Positions 48,454 to 57,405 of a DNA stretch of 64,000 nucleotides are shown here, one piece after another. The position numbers and the translations under genes were made by a program. The first letter of the stretch is position 1; each line of letters begins with the position of its first letter. Source of the stretch: CBDFKY01 sp965248995 (GTDB taxonomy: Bacteria; Pseudomonadota; Alphaproteobacteria; Rickettsiales; UBA998); contig CBDFKY010000002.1 in the NCBI GenBank assembly GCA_965248995.1, positions 109,071 to 173,070 of the forward strand, in the 5' to 3' direction. The notes beneath the pieces are model-generated. The model was not told where the DNA came from, did not search any database, and was given only the letters and a program-made list of their open reading frames with translations.

Positions 48454-49718
48454 CGGAAGGTGAGATCGTTCGCAGGCGTCAGGTGGGCGAACATGTCCTT
48501 CAACCGGCCCGCAATGGTCAACTCGCTGACGGGATACGTTATTTTTCCCTTCTCTATCCAGAATCCGGACGCGCCCTGCGAATAATCCCCCGTTACCAGG
48601 TTCACTCCCATGCCAAACGTTTCCGTCACGTAAAATCCGTCCTCGATGTCTTCGATCATGGCGGCGGGCGTGTCGGCCCCGGGCTGCATATAAAGATTGG
48701 TGGAAGAAGGGGAAGGATTGCCGCCGAGCCCGCGCGCCGCATGGCCGGTGGTGGTCAGGCCCAGTTTGGCGGCGCTGCGCGTATCCAGGAACCAGGAGTG
48801 CAGGATACCTTCTTCGACCATGGTTTTCTTTTCGCAGAACACGCCTTCCGCGTCGAACGGCTGCGACCCGAGACCGCGAACGCGGTGAGGTTCGTCGATA
48901 ATGGTGACGGAAGGAGAGAATATCGCGGTATGCATGGCGTCTTTCAGAAACGAGGTACCCCGGGCGATGGCGGAACCGTTGATCGCTCCCGCGAACGCGC
49001 CGAGCAGGGAACGGCTGACACGCGGGTCATAGATCACCGGCACCTTGCAGGTGGATTTTTTACGGGGATTCAACCGCTTGAGAGCCTTGTCCGCCGCGGA
49101 GGCGCCGATGGTCTGCGGCGTAGGAAGATCCGCCATGAAACGCGCGACCGCATAGTCGTAATCGCGTTCCATCTGGTCGCCCTCGCCCGCCAGCACGGAA
49201 ACCGACATGGAAAAGGAAGTGTCCGTGTATCCCCCGCGAAAGCCGTGACTGGTCGCCAGTTCCACGATGGATTTGCCGTAAGAACAATCGGATCCTTCCG
49301 AATTGGTGATGCCCCGCATCAACAGCGCCGATTCCTCGGTCTGCAGCGCTATGCTCTGCATGGTTTCCGCGTCCGGCTCGTGGGTATCCGCCAGTTGCAG
49401 GTCCGGCAGGTCACGGGCCAGCAGGGATGCTTCCGCCAGCCGGCTGTAAGGGTCTTCCGTCGCCACCCGCGCCATCGCCACGGCGCGCTCCGCCATTTCC
49501 GACAGGCTGGAGGCGGACAGGTCGCTGGTGGAGACACTCGCCGAACGCTGGCCCACCCAGACACGGAGCCCCACCCCGCTGGATTCGGAACGTTCCAGCT
49601 CCTCCTGCTTTCCCATGCGGCACGCCACGGAGAGGTCGACCGACTCGGCGAACATCGCGTCGGCTGCTTCCGCGCCGGCTTTTTCGGCATAATCCAGTAT
49701 TTGTTCGATGATGGTCAT
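48396..49718 (-). CDS. pmbA: TldD/PmbA family metalloprotease subunit
   Basis: 440 residues. Typical features: VGLRVWVGQRSASVSTSDLS in the N-terminal half, and GLTTTGHAARGLGGNPSPSSTNLYMQPGADTPAAMI plus GVNLVTGDYSQGASGFWIEKGKITYPVSELTIAGRLKDMF near the C-terminus, the PmbA/TldE hallmark. With TldD it degrades unfolded or small peptides and matures some modified peptides. tldD is not in the window. It lies 43 bp downstream of rsmA in the same direction. Confidence 0.92.
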   Translation of the reverse strand: MTIIEQILDYAEKAGAEAADAMFAESVDLSVACRMGKQEELERSESSGVGLRVWVGQRSASVSTSDLSASSLSEMAERAVAMARVATEDPYSRLAEASLLARDLPDLQLADTHEPDAETMQSIALQTEESALLMRGITNSEGSDCSYGKSIVELATSHGFRGGYTDTSFSMSVSVLAGEGDQMERDYDYAVARFMADLPTPQTIGASAADKALKRLNPRKKSTCKVPVIYDPRVSRSLLGAFAGAINGSAIARGTSFLKDAMHTAIFSPSVTIIDEPHRVRGLGSQPFDAEGVFCEKKTMVEEGILHSWFLDTRSAAKLGLTTTGHAARGLGGNPSPSSTNLYMQPGADTPAAMIEDIEDGFYVTETFGMGVNLVTGDYSQGASGFWIEKGKITYPVSELTIAGRLKDMFAHLTPANDLTFRYGTNAPTLRIEGMTVAGS

Positions 49719-49761
49719 AATTTTTTACGTTCCAGAGTTTCGGAGAGCCGGATGTTTATCA

Positions 49762-50595
49762 TTATTTTCCCGCCGGTTCAACAATCAATCGCCCCACTTC
49801 TTCCAGGGACAGCGTTTCGGCGCGACGGGCAGGATCGATTCCCGCCGATTCCAGCCAGGCTGCGGCATCGGCAACGTACCCTTTCAGGCTGGAACGCAGC
49901 ATCTTGCGCCGCTGGCCGAACGCCGCGGCGAGGAAACGCTCCAGCTGCCCGAAGGCCGCATGAAACGCTGGCATTGGGCGGGGCACCAACCGGATGACGG
50001 TAGACACGACTTTCGGAGGAGGCGTAAATGCTTCCGGCGGCACATCGAAACATATCTCGGTGGCGCATAGCCACTGGCATAAGACGGAGAGCCTTCCGTA
50101 ATCGGAGGTACCGGGTACGGCGCAGATACGCTCCGCCACTTCCTTCTGCAGCATGACGGTGATGGATTCCACCACACCCGGTCCGTTTTCGGCGATTTCC
50201 CGCAAATAATGAATCAGGATCTGGGTGCCTACGTTATAAGGCAGGTTCGCCACGACCGCCCGCGGTGCGGCGCAAAGAGAACTTAAAGAATGGAGCAGCG
50301 CATCGTCATTTATCACATGGAGGCGTGAATCGACCTGCTGGATTTCCTTTAGTATCGGCAGGCAGCGGCCGTCGAGTTCCAGCGCGGTCAGGGAAGCGAC
50401 CGGCGTCCCGAGAATCGCCCGGGTCAAGCCGCCCGGTCCCGGTCCGATCTCCACGACGTGGTGGCCCCGCCCCGTACCGCTCGCCCGGACGATGGTGGCC
50501 AGCAACGGCGGATCCGTCAAAAAATGCTGTCCGAGCGCCTTTTTGGTATGAAGCTGATGCCGGGCGATCACTTCCTTGAGCGAAGGAAGGGTCAC
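49762..50595 (-). CDS. rsmA: 16S rRNA dimethyladenosine transferase RsmA (KsgA)
   Basis: 277 residues from GTG at 50595. LHTKKALGQHFLTDPPLL, VVEIGPGPGGLTRAIL (SAM site) and VVANLPYNVGTQILIHYL (catalytic NLPY) are diagnostic. It dimethylates two adenosines at the 3' end of 16S rRNA. It begins only 3 bp after hlyD, so it seems to be transcribed with the type I secretion genes, an unusual partner; pdxA, its common neighbour, is absent. Confidence 0.96.
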   Translation of the reverse strand: MTLPSLKEVIARHQLHTKKALGQHFLTDPPLLATIVRASGTGRGHHVVEIGPGPGGLTRAILGTPVASLTALELDGRCLPILKEIQQVDSRLHVINDDALLHSLSSLCAAPRAVVANLPYNVGTQILIHYLREIAENGPGVVESITVMLQKEVAERICAVPGTSDYGRLSVLCQWLCATEICFDVPPEAFTPPPKVVSTVIRLVPRPMPAFHAAFGQLERFLAAAFGQRRKMLRSSLKGYVADAAAWLESAGIDPARRAETLSLEEVGRLIVEPAGK

Positions 50596-50598
50596 GCG

Positions 50599-52065
50599 CT
50601 AATCTTCTCGGAACGATTTGCTGAACGAATTGCGGATCGGTGAAAAGAGGTAGCCCATCATGGTGCGCGTTCCCGTCACGACATAAACGTCGGCGGGCAT
50701 TCCCGGATACAGGATGACGTTATTACTTTTATGCAGATCCGCCAGTTGCCTGGCATCGACCTGCACCCGCGCCGTGTAATACGCCGTACCGCGCTGCAGA
50801 TCGTCGAAGCGATCGGCGGAAACGTTCAGCACGGTTCCTTCGATCGGATGGACGAAACGCGACTTATAGGCGCTTAGACGGACGTTCGCCTTCAACCCTG
50901 CATGTACCACATCGATATCATTGGGCATCACCCGTGCTTCCACGATGAGGGTATCATCGGAAGGGACGATGTCCATGATCGGCTCACCGGGGCGAATGAC
51001 GCCGCCGACCGTAAAGAATTTCAGACCGGTGACCGTACCGCCGAGCGGCGCCAGGATATTGACGCGGTTGAAGGTATCCGCACTGGCGCGGATACGCTCT
51101 TCCGTATCGGAAAGATTCGTCTGCGTTTCCTTCAACTCACCCATCACCTGATTGAGAAATTCATTTTTGCTGTTAATGATCTCGATACGCGCTTCGGCGA
51201 TACTTTGCTCGGAATGCGACATGCGTGAGCGGTACTCACCCAGTTGACCGCTGACGTCCGCCACCTGGCGCTCCAGAGCAAGCAGTCGGGATTTCGGGGC
51301 GTTTCCACCATTCACCAGCGTGCGAACCGACGCGATTTCCTGATTAAGCAGCTGCACCTGCCGGTTGCTCGAGGTGCTCTGCGCTTTCATACCAAGGATA
51401 TCTTCCCGGATCTGGGCGATTTTCTGATTCAGAACGGAGATTTTTCCCTGCAGATTATCGCGCCGCGTTTCGAACAGGCGCGCCTGGGAGTCGATCGATT
51501 CCTTGGCGTTCTCATCTTTTTCCCTGTCGACCAGCAGGTCTTTCGGAAATTCCACTTTCGCAGTGTCGTCCCGTTCGGCGATCAACCGGGCTTCCGCGGC
51601 CCGCAACACGATATACTGTTTGCGCACCAGTTCATACCGTGCCTTGGCGGCGGTCTCATCCAGCTTGATCAGCACATCGCCTTTTTTTACTTCCTGTCCT
51701 TCCCGTACCATAATTTGATCGACGATGCCGCCTTCCAAGTGCTGGATGGTTTTTTTATTGTTATTGAGAATGACTTTTCCGGGCGCGATAACCGCGCTGT
51801 CCAGCGGCGCCAGCGCCGCCCAGATGCCGAATACCCCGAAAAACAGCCAGATCAGGGTCAAACCGGTATTGATAGGGCGACGGGCTATGTCTTCCGGTAA
51901 CGGATGCGTCTCCTCTCCCGAGTGCGTCTCCGGTTCAAGCCAGAACCCGATCACGTCGATCCGGGAGAGCATCCGTTTGAAAAAAGGCCCTTCCGTACGA
52001 ACGGCGGGAAGATTTTCTTCTGACGAAGAGGAGGGAATAATCGCGTTTTTTTCCATGGCGTTCAT
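50599..52065 (-). CDS. Type I secretion membrane-fusion protein (HlyD family)
   Basis: 488 residues. One membrane helix near residues 70-92 (TGLTLIWLFFGVFGIWAALAPLD), then the lipoyl half KVILNNNKKTIQHLEGGIVDQIMVREGQEVKKGDVLIKLDE, a long coiled coil (about 150-340), and the second beta half ending in the HlyD signature (YPGMPADVYVVTGTRTMMGYLFSPI). It bridges the inner-membrane ABC exporter to a TolC-like outer-membrane channel, which is not encoded here. It starts 2 bp after the ABC gene. Confidence 0.94.
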   Translation of the reverse strand: MNAMEKNAIIPSSSSEENLPAVRTEGPFFKRMLSRIDVIGFWLEPETHSGEETHPLPEDIARRPINTGLTLIWLFFGVFGIWAALAPLDSAVIAPGKVILNNNKKTIQHLEGGIVDQIMVREGQEVKKGDVLIKLDETAAKARYELVRKQYIVLRAAEARLIAERDDTAKVEFPKDLLVDREKDENAKESIDSQARLFETRRDNLQGKISVLNQKIAQIREDILGMKAQSTSSNRQVQLLNQEIASVRTLVNGGNAPKSRLLALERQVADVSGQLGEYRSRMSHSEQSIAEARIEIINSKNEFLNQVMGELKETQTNLSDTEERIRASADTFNRVNILAPLGGTVTGLKFFTVGGVIRPGEPIMDIVPSDDTLIVEARVMPNDIDVVHAGLKANVRLSAYKSRFVHPIEGTVLNVSADRFDDLQRGTAYYTARVQVDARQLADLHKSNNVILYPGMPADVYVVTGTRTMMGYLFSPIRNSFSKSFRED

Positions 52066-52067
52066 CT

Positions 52068-53783
52068 TTATTCGTTCACGGGTTCGCCGGTTTGCGTATT
52101 GTGTTTATAGCCCTGGATCACGTCCGCCGTAGGTCCGAATTTCTGGATAACGCCGCCTTTGAGTACCAGCAGCAGATCCACGTTCGCTACGATATTGGGG
52201 CGGTGAGCCACCACGACGAACGTGATTCCCGCCTGCTTCATCCGCTGCAGCGCCACCAGAAGGGCCCGTTCCCCGTCACCGTCCAGGTTGCTGTTCGGCT
52301 CATCCAGTACCACGAAACACGGGTGGCCGTAAATGGCGCGCGCCAGTCCGATACGCTGCCGCTGACCGGGCGAAAGGCTGTTGAGTTGCGGATTGACGAT
52401 CGTTTCATATCCGTTTGAGAGGCGCAGAATCATTTCATGGCATTCCGCCATCTGGGCCGCTTCCACCACGTCTTCCATGGAAGCGTTTTTGTTCATGCGC
52501 GCGATATTATCCTTGATCGTACCGGTGAACAGATCCACCGCCTGGGGGAGATAGCCGGTATATTTCCCGAAATTCGCCCGGTTCCATTTGAATGTTTCCG
52601 CACCGTCCAGGCGCGCCGCGCCGTGCGTCGGGGGCAACAGTCCGATCATCAGTTTGGCGAGCGTGGATTTTCCGGCGGCGCTCGGTCCGATAATGCCGAG
52701 TGACTGGCCGGGTTGCAGGGAAAAGGAAACTCCTTTGATGATGGCGGCGGACCGGGCGGGGGTATAGATCACGTTCTCCACGGAAACGCGCCCTTCAGGT
52801 TGCGGAAGTTCCAGCGTACCGCGCTCGATGGTTTTCCCCATGTCCAGCGCCGTGTTGACGCGGTGATACGCTTCGCGGGTGCTGATCCAGCTTTTCCATA
52901 AGGCAATCGCGTTTTCAAAAGGCGCCAGCGCCCGTCCCACCAGAATCGAGCTGGCAATCATGCCACCGGTGGTCAATTCGTTATTCAATGCGAGGTATCC
53001 ACCGGCACCCGTAGTGGCGATCTGCACGAACATTCGCAGCACGCGGGAAAAAGACTGAATCACGTTCGCCCGTTTGCTGCCGCTGTTGGTATGATCGGCC
53101 GCTGCATGCTGGTGCTCGTTCCAGACGCGGATGATGTTGGCGGTCATTCCCATCGCCTCGATCGCCTCGGCGTTCCGACCGGCGGTATCGGCCATGAAAT
53201 GGCTGTTGATCTGTTCCTTGCCGGCCCGTCCGAATTCATCCTTCGTCGCGAATTCATTGAGCAGACCAAAGCCGATAAGGATGACGATCCCTATGACCGC
53301 AATAAGTCCGAGCACCGGATTGATCATATAGATCACCAGAAGGAACAGGATCGACCAGGGTGCATCCAGGATCGTCCCGGAACCGGTGGTGATGAAATTA
53401 CGGATCGTACCTAGGTCGCGTTGCGACTGGGATGCGCTGACGCTGTTGCCGAGGGACGCCTTGGTAATCGCGTCGCTCAGCAGCAATGGCGCAATTTCCT
53501 TGTCCAGCCATTCGCTGATAGAGGAAAGCACGACGTTACGCACCGCGTAGAACACGCCGTAGAAAATAATGACGACCGCCATGATGATGGTCAGCATGAC
53601 GAGCGTCTCGATACTGCGGCTGGAGAGTACCCGGTCCAGCACCTGCAGGGAATAGAGCGGTACGATCAGCATCATCACGTTGATGCAGAAACTGAACATC
53701 CCCGCCAGCAAAAACGCCTTGCGCGCCTTTTTCATATACGGGCGCAAAGGCTTGTCGTTGAGATGGGCGGGCTGTGTATTCAT
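52068..53783 (-). CDS. Type I secretion ABC transporter (PrtD-like permease/ATPase)
   Basis: 571 residues from ATG at 53783. An N-terminal six-helix membrane domain (AFLLAGMFSFCINVMMLIVPLYSLQVLDRV ...) and a C-terminal ATPase: Walker A GPSAAGKSTLAK, signature LSPGQRQRIGLARAIYG, Walker B CFVVLDEPNSNLD. There is no N-terminal C39-like domain, so it belongs to the PrtD/AprD type that exports RTX proteases and surface proteins. It is followed by hlyD and preceded by the RTX protein gene beyond a terminator. Confidence 0.94.
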   Translation of the reverse strand: MNTQPAHLNDKPLRPYMKKARKAFLLAGMFSFCINVMMLIVPLYSLQVLDRVLSSRSIETLVMLTIIMAVVIIFYGVFYAVRNVVLSSISEWLDKEIAPLLLSDAITKASLGNSVSASQSQRDLGTIRNFITTGSGTILDAPWSILFLLVIYMINPVLGLIAVIGIVILIGFGLLNEFATKDEFGRAGKEQINSHFMADTAGRNAEAIEAMGMTANIIRVWNEHQHAAADHTNSGSKRANVIQSFSRVLRMFVQIATTGAGGYLALNNELTTGGMIASSILVGRALAPFENAIALWKSWISTREAYHRVNTALDMGKTIERGTLELPQPEGRVSVENVIYTPARSAAIIKGVSFSLQPGQSLGIIGPSAAGKSTLAKLMIGLLPPTHGAARLDGAETFKWNRANFGKYTGYLPQAVDLFTGTIKDNIARMNKNASMEDVVEAAQMAECHEMILRLSNGYETIVNPQLNSLSPGQRQRIGLARAIYGHPCFVVLDEPNSNLDGDGERALLVALQRMKQAGITFVVVAHRPNIVANVDLLLVLKGGVIQKFGPTADVIQGYKHNTQTGEPVNE

Positions 53784-53954
53784 GTCGTGACGCTTATCAA
53801 AAGTTTTAAAGGTTGCCAACTCAATTATTGGCGAGGTGCCTTGCACATCAACATTTCCGCAAAGGCGGGGATTTAGTTTTTTATTTCTGTTCAATTTTCG
53901 CTTTCGCAAGGCATGACGCAGGTTTCGACCTATCTGTTCTCAGGTGCCTTTAGC

Positions 53955-53985
53955 AAAAAAAGGGGTGGCATGTGCCACCCCTTTT
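53955..53985 (-). terminator. Strong hairpin terminator between the RTX gene and its exporter
   Basis: GGGGTGGCA and TGCCACCCC (53962-53981) form a near-perfect stem with seven T residues on the minus strand. It follows the RTX stop by about 25 bp and precedes the exporter genes, so the substrate gene would be transcribed much more than the exporter. Confidence 0.85.
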
Positions 53986-54007
53986 CCATTTTCGTGTGAA
54001 ACAAAAA

Positions 54008-56326
54008 TTAGATGAAGGAAGTCGAAGTAAAGGTAGACGCATCCGCCACACCGTTGACGATCGCCACCAGCTCAAGGTCAACAGAAGTGGTCATTGTAGG
54101 CGTAGCATCCGCCACATAATGGAAGATGAAGGAGTTCGCCCCGTCATCCAGTACGAGCAGCAGGCTGTCGCCCGTTGCTATGTTGGCTGCTGCAAAGTCT
54201 CCGCCAGACGTCAGGGCAGTAACCGCATTCGCCACAGCGTTGGAAGCGTTCGTGCCGGAAGCCAACTGATCGCCCGCGCCACCGAACAGGAACACGACAT
54301 CGTTCGCTGTCGCCGTACCGTTGTTGGTGACTTGGTAAGGAGCAGGTGCCGCAGCCAAATCGTTCGTGAGCACAGTCGTACCATTCGTCAGTCCGGTTGA
54401 CCCTATCACGGCAAAATCGTACTTGTCGGAGCCAATCGTGAAGTCGTTGATCGTATCCACGCTGCCCGCACCCGCAGAGAATGCAGCCGTATCGCCTACA
54501 AACGTATCGTTGCCGTTACCGCCTGTCAACGTATCCAGACCTGCGCCACCAATCAAACGGTCGTTGCCTTCACCACCGACGAGGGAGTCGTTACCGGCTC
54601 CGGCAGTGATGGAGTCATTACCGTCGCCACCGAGCAGCGTATCGTTGCCGGCACCGGAGAGGATCGTATCATCGCCCGTTCCGCCGTCCACGCTTTGAGC
54701 CTGAGTCAGGTTCACCGTGATGCTGTCGTTACCGTCGCCGCCGAATACGCTAGACAAACCACCAGTCAAGAGCGTGAAGATGTCGTTACCGGCACCCAGA
54801 TGCGCTTCGACGGTGGAAGTGGCTGTTCCGGTGATGCTGAACATATCGGCACCATCCGCAGAATCATCTGCAGTAGAACCGCCCCATACGGTTGCAGAGG
54901 CGCCCGCAGCAAGCGTGAAGGTGATGGAATCCGCACCCAGACCGCCGATTACGGTGTTGGAACCTGTCCATGCACCGCTTCCGAAGATCGTGTCGTTATC
55001 CGCACCGCCATCGAAATAGCTGGAAGTCTGAACGGTACCAACCGCGGTGATGTTATCCGCACCCGCACCGCCGAGCACGCTTACCGTGCCGGTACCAACA
55101 GTGATGGAGTCGTTTCCGTCGCCACCGTCTATCGAATCGTTCCCGTTACCGCTGTTGATAGTATCGTTACCCGCACCGCCTGCAATGCTGTCGATCTGGG
55201 TACCGGTGGTGGTAACGCTATCGTCACCCAAACCAGCAAAAATGAAGGAGTTGGTCAATGTGTTGGCAATAATCGTGTCGTTTCCTGCATTCGCATAGAT
55301 TGTGGCGCTGCTGCCTACTGCGGCGCTACCGATAACGCTGATATAATCCGCGCCATCTGCCGTATCCGCCGTAGAATCACCACCGTACACGGTGATTACG
55401 TCTTTTGAACCGGATGTACCATCGGTCAAGGTGAGGTTGATGCTGTCGTTGCCGCTGTTCCCATATATGGTATATGCTTGGCCAGCCGCACCGATGGTGC
55501 CGCTCACCGTATCATTACCGAGACCGCCATATACGCTGGAAGAAAGGAGCGTGTTCAGCGTGATGCCGTCGTTACCGGCGTTACCATACACCATACCGCT
55601 GCCGGTACCGGTGACGATGGTGTCGTTGCCATCCAGGCTGTCTACCGCGCCGTTACCACCGTAAATGGTGAACATACCGGAATGCACACCGCCACCGTTC
55701 AGGTTGATGGAGTCATTACCGCCGCCGCCAGCGATGAACGCCGTACCGGAAGAAACAGCTGTGGTTGCAATGGTATCGTTACCAATTCCGCCATAAACAG
55801 AAGTAGTGGTAAATGCGCTCAGTGACACTGAGTCGTTACCAGCATTTGCGTAAATGGTTGAAGTAGCCGAACCGGAGGTGATGGTATCGGATCCATCTAG
55901 CGTATCCACTAAGCCGGAGCCGCCGAAAATCACTACTTTGGAGTTCGAAGCACCGGTTGTCAGCGTATCGCCGCCGCCGAGGCCGAAAATTTCGTGGTTG
56001 CCAGTAATGGAAGATACGTTGATGGTGTTTGCCGATGCGTCCGCAGATGATCCCACGGAATCATCTCCGAAAATCGCACGACCGCTTACGTCCGAGAAAA
56101 TGATGTTCGGCGTTGCGCTGGTGTTCACCGCGCCCGTGGCGAATTGTGACAGCGTGGTGCCGGAAAGCGTGGCGGACTGGTTGCTGGAGTTCGTGATGAC
56201 CACGGAACCGCTTGTTTCGCTGAAAGTCAGCGTGGTTGGCTCAACGCCTGAAAAAGCAAGAACGTCTGCAGTCGCATTGAACGCAGTCGTTTTGCCGAGA
56301 ATATCTGCAAAATTGTAAACTGTCAT
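54008..56326 (-). CDS. RTX repeat protein, probable type I secretion substrate
   Basis: 772 residues from ATG at 56326. Almost the whole protein consists of glycine/Asp-rich repeats; the C-terminal third has classic nonapeptide runs (GGDGNDSITAGAGNDSLVGG, GGAGLDTLTGGNGNDTFVGD) that bind calcium. Before that are looser repeats of the type GGxGNDxIxxxxxxxxxxVYGGxG. The last 150 residues (DTINDFTIGSDKYDFAVIG ... ) resemble the C-terminal domain that carries the uncleaved type I signal. No catalytic domain was seen, so it is more likely a surface-layer-like or adhesive protein than a toxin or protease. Confidence 0.92.
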   Translation of the reverse strand: MTVYNFADILGKTTAFNATADVLAFSGVEPTTLTFSETSGSVVITNSSNQSATLSGTTLSQFATGAVNTSATPNIIFSDVSGRAIFGDDSVGSSADASANTINVSSITGNHEIFGLGGGDTLTTGASNSKVVIFGGSGLVDTLDGSDTITSGSATSTIYANAGNDSVSLSAFTTTSVYGGIGNDTIATTAVSSGTAFIAGGGGNDSINLNGGGVHSGMFTIYGGNGAVDSLDGNDTIVTGTGSGMVYGNAGNDGITLNTLLSSSVYGGLGNDTVSGTIGAAGQAYTIYGNSGNDSINLTLTDGTSGSKDVITVYGGDSTADTADGADYISVIGSAAVGSSATIYANAGNDTIIANTLTNSFIFAGLGDDSVTTTGTQIDSIAGGAGNDTINSGNGNDSIDGGDGNDSITVGTGTVSVLGGAGADNITAVGTVQTSSYFDGGADNDTIFGSGAWTGSNTVIGGLGADSITFTLAAGASATVWGGSTADDSADGADMFSITGTATSTVEAHLGAGNDIFTLLTGGLSSVFGGDGNDSITVNLTQAQSVDGGTGDDTILSGAGNDTLLGGDGNDSITAGAGNDSLVGGEGNDRLIGGAGLDTLTGGNGNDTFVGDTAAFSAGAGSVDTINDFTIGSDKYDFAVIGSTGLTNGTTVLTNDLAAAPAPYQVTNNGTATANDVVFLFGGAGDQLASGTNASNAVANAVTALTSGGDFAAANIATGDSLLLVLDDGANSFIFHYVADATPTMTTSVDLELVAIVNGVADASTFTSTSFI

Positions 56327-56580
56327 GACTTGAAGCACCTTTTATATACGTTGGTTTTTAACATTAGCAAAAAGCCCTGTGCCACAGCCGTGACACACCA
56401 CCTTTTACTACCTGCTAACCAATAAGAGCCATTTACCCCCCACTGTCAACGCCTCATCATAACGCTTTCCCACTTTTCAGGTAAGGAAGGAGCAGGTGTT
56501 GCACCCGCGCCACGTTCACGCTTAAAAAATGGCGGATAACTTAAGTTTCTGTTAAGAATTGGCTTGCGGAGGCCCGGACT

Positions 56581-57405
56581 TTACAGGATATCAGCGAAAC
56601 CTTTGCGGGTGTGCGTGAACCACCAGTAACCGAGCCAGGCGAAGAGCGTGCTGAGTAGCGTGTAAAGGCCGAGAGCGGAGAGCGAAGGATAGGTCCCGAA
56701 AATCATCACTCCCCGTGCCGCTTCGATGATGCAGGTCAGCGGATTCATGTAGATGAAAGGACGGAACGCCTCCGGCAGCGCTTCCACGGGGTAGAAGATC
56801 GGGCTGAGATACATCAGTATCATGGCCAGCAGGCCGCTCAGCTGGCTGACATCGCGCACGTAAACCCCAAGCGCCGCCAGAAACCAGTTCATCCCGAGCA
56901 ACAGCGGCAGCAGGGGGAAGACCGTCAGCGGAAACAGCCAGGCGGTGGCGGGCAGGGTGCCCTGCGACAGCCATAGTCCCGCCGCCAGCACCACCGCGCT
57001 CACCATGAAATGGAACAGGGCGGAGCCGAGCACCATCACCGGCAGGATTTCAAGGGGAAACACCACTTTTTTGACGTAGGCGACATGCTGCAGGATAATG
57101 ACCGGTGAGCGGCCCAAGCATTCTGCGAACAGGGAATGGATGATCAGGCCGCAGAACAGGGTCAGCGCGAAGGAAGGTGTGGAAGCGTCTGCCTGCCCAT
57201 GGCCGAAGCGCGCCTGAAACACGACGCCGAACACGAAGGTGTAGACCGCCAGCATGAGAAGCGGCGTGGCGAACGTCCACAGGATGCCGAGCGCCGAGCC
57301 GCGGTAGCGGGAGGTGACGTCGCGCCGGATCATCTGCATCAGCAGCTCGCGATGGCGGGCCAGCGCGGTGACCATGCCCCGCGGGCAGGCGGAGAGAGGC
57401 TTCAT
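56581..57405 (-). CDS. Polysaccharide-type ABC transporter permease (Wzm/KpsM-like)
   Basis: 274 residues from ATG at 57405, six membrane helices. RRDVTSRYRGSALGILWTFATPLLMLAVYTFVFGVVF at the N-terminus and the end LSPIFYPVEALPEAFRPFIYMNPLTCIIEAARGVMIFG are characteristic of ABC-2 exporters for O-antigen, capsule or teichoic acid. The partner ATPase (Wzt/KpsT) is not adjacent, which is unusual; it may lie elsewhere. It overlaps the EamA gene as ATGA. Confidence 0.9.
   Translation of the reverse strand: MKPLSACPRGMVTALARHRELLMQMIRRDVTSRYRGSALGILWTFATPLLMLAVYTFVFGVVFQARFGHGQADASTPSFALTLFCGLIIHSLFAECLGRSPVIILQHVAYVKKVVFPLEILPVMVLGSALFHFMVSAVVLAAGLWLSQGTLPATAWLFPLTVFPLLPLLLGMNWFLAALGVYVRDVSQLSGLLAMILMYLSPIFYPVEALPEAFRPFIYMNPLTCIIEAARGVMIFGTYPSLSALGLYTLLSTLFAWLGYWWFTHTRKGFADIL

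Noticed and set aside
54366..56318. Several plus-strand open frames opposite the RTX gene, rich in Pro/Ser/Val repeats
   Set aside because: Repetitive Gly/Asp codons leave the antisense strand free of stops; the repeats mirror the RTX units.
54008..56326. CRISPR array suggested by regular repeats
   Set aside because: The periodic DNA is in frame and encodes Gly-Asp RTX repeats; there are no uniform direct repeats with unique spacers.
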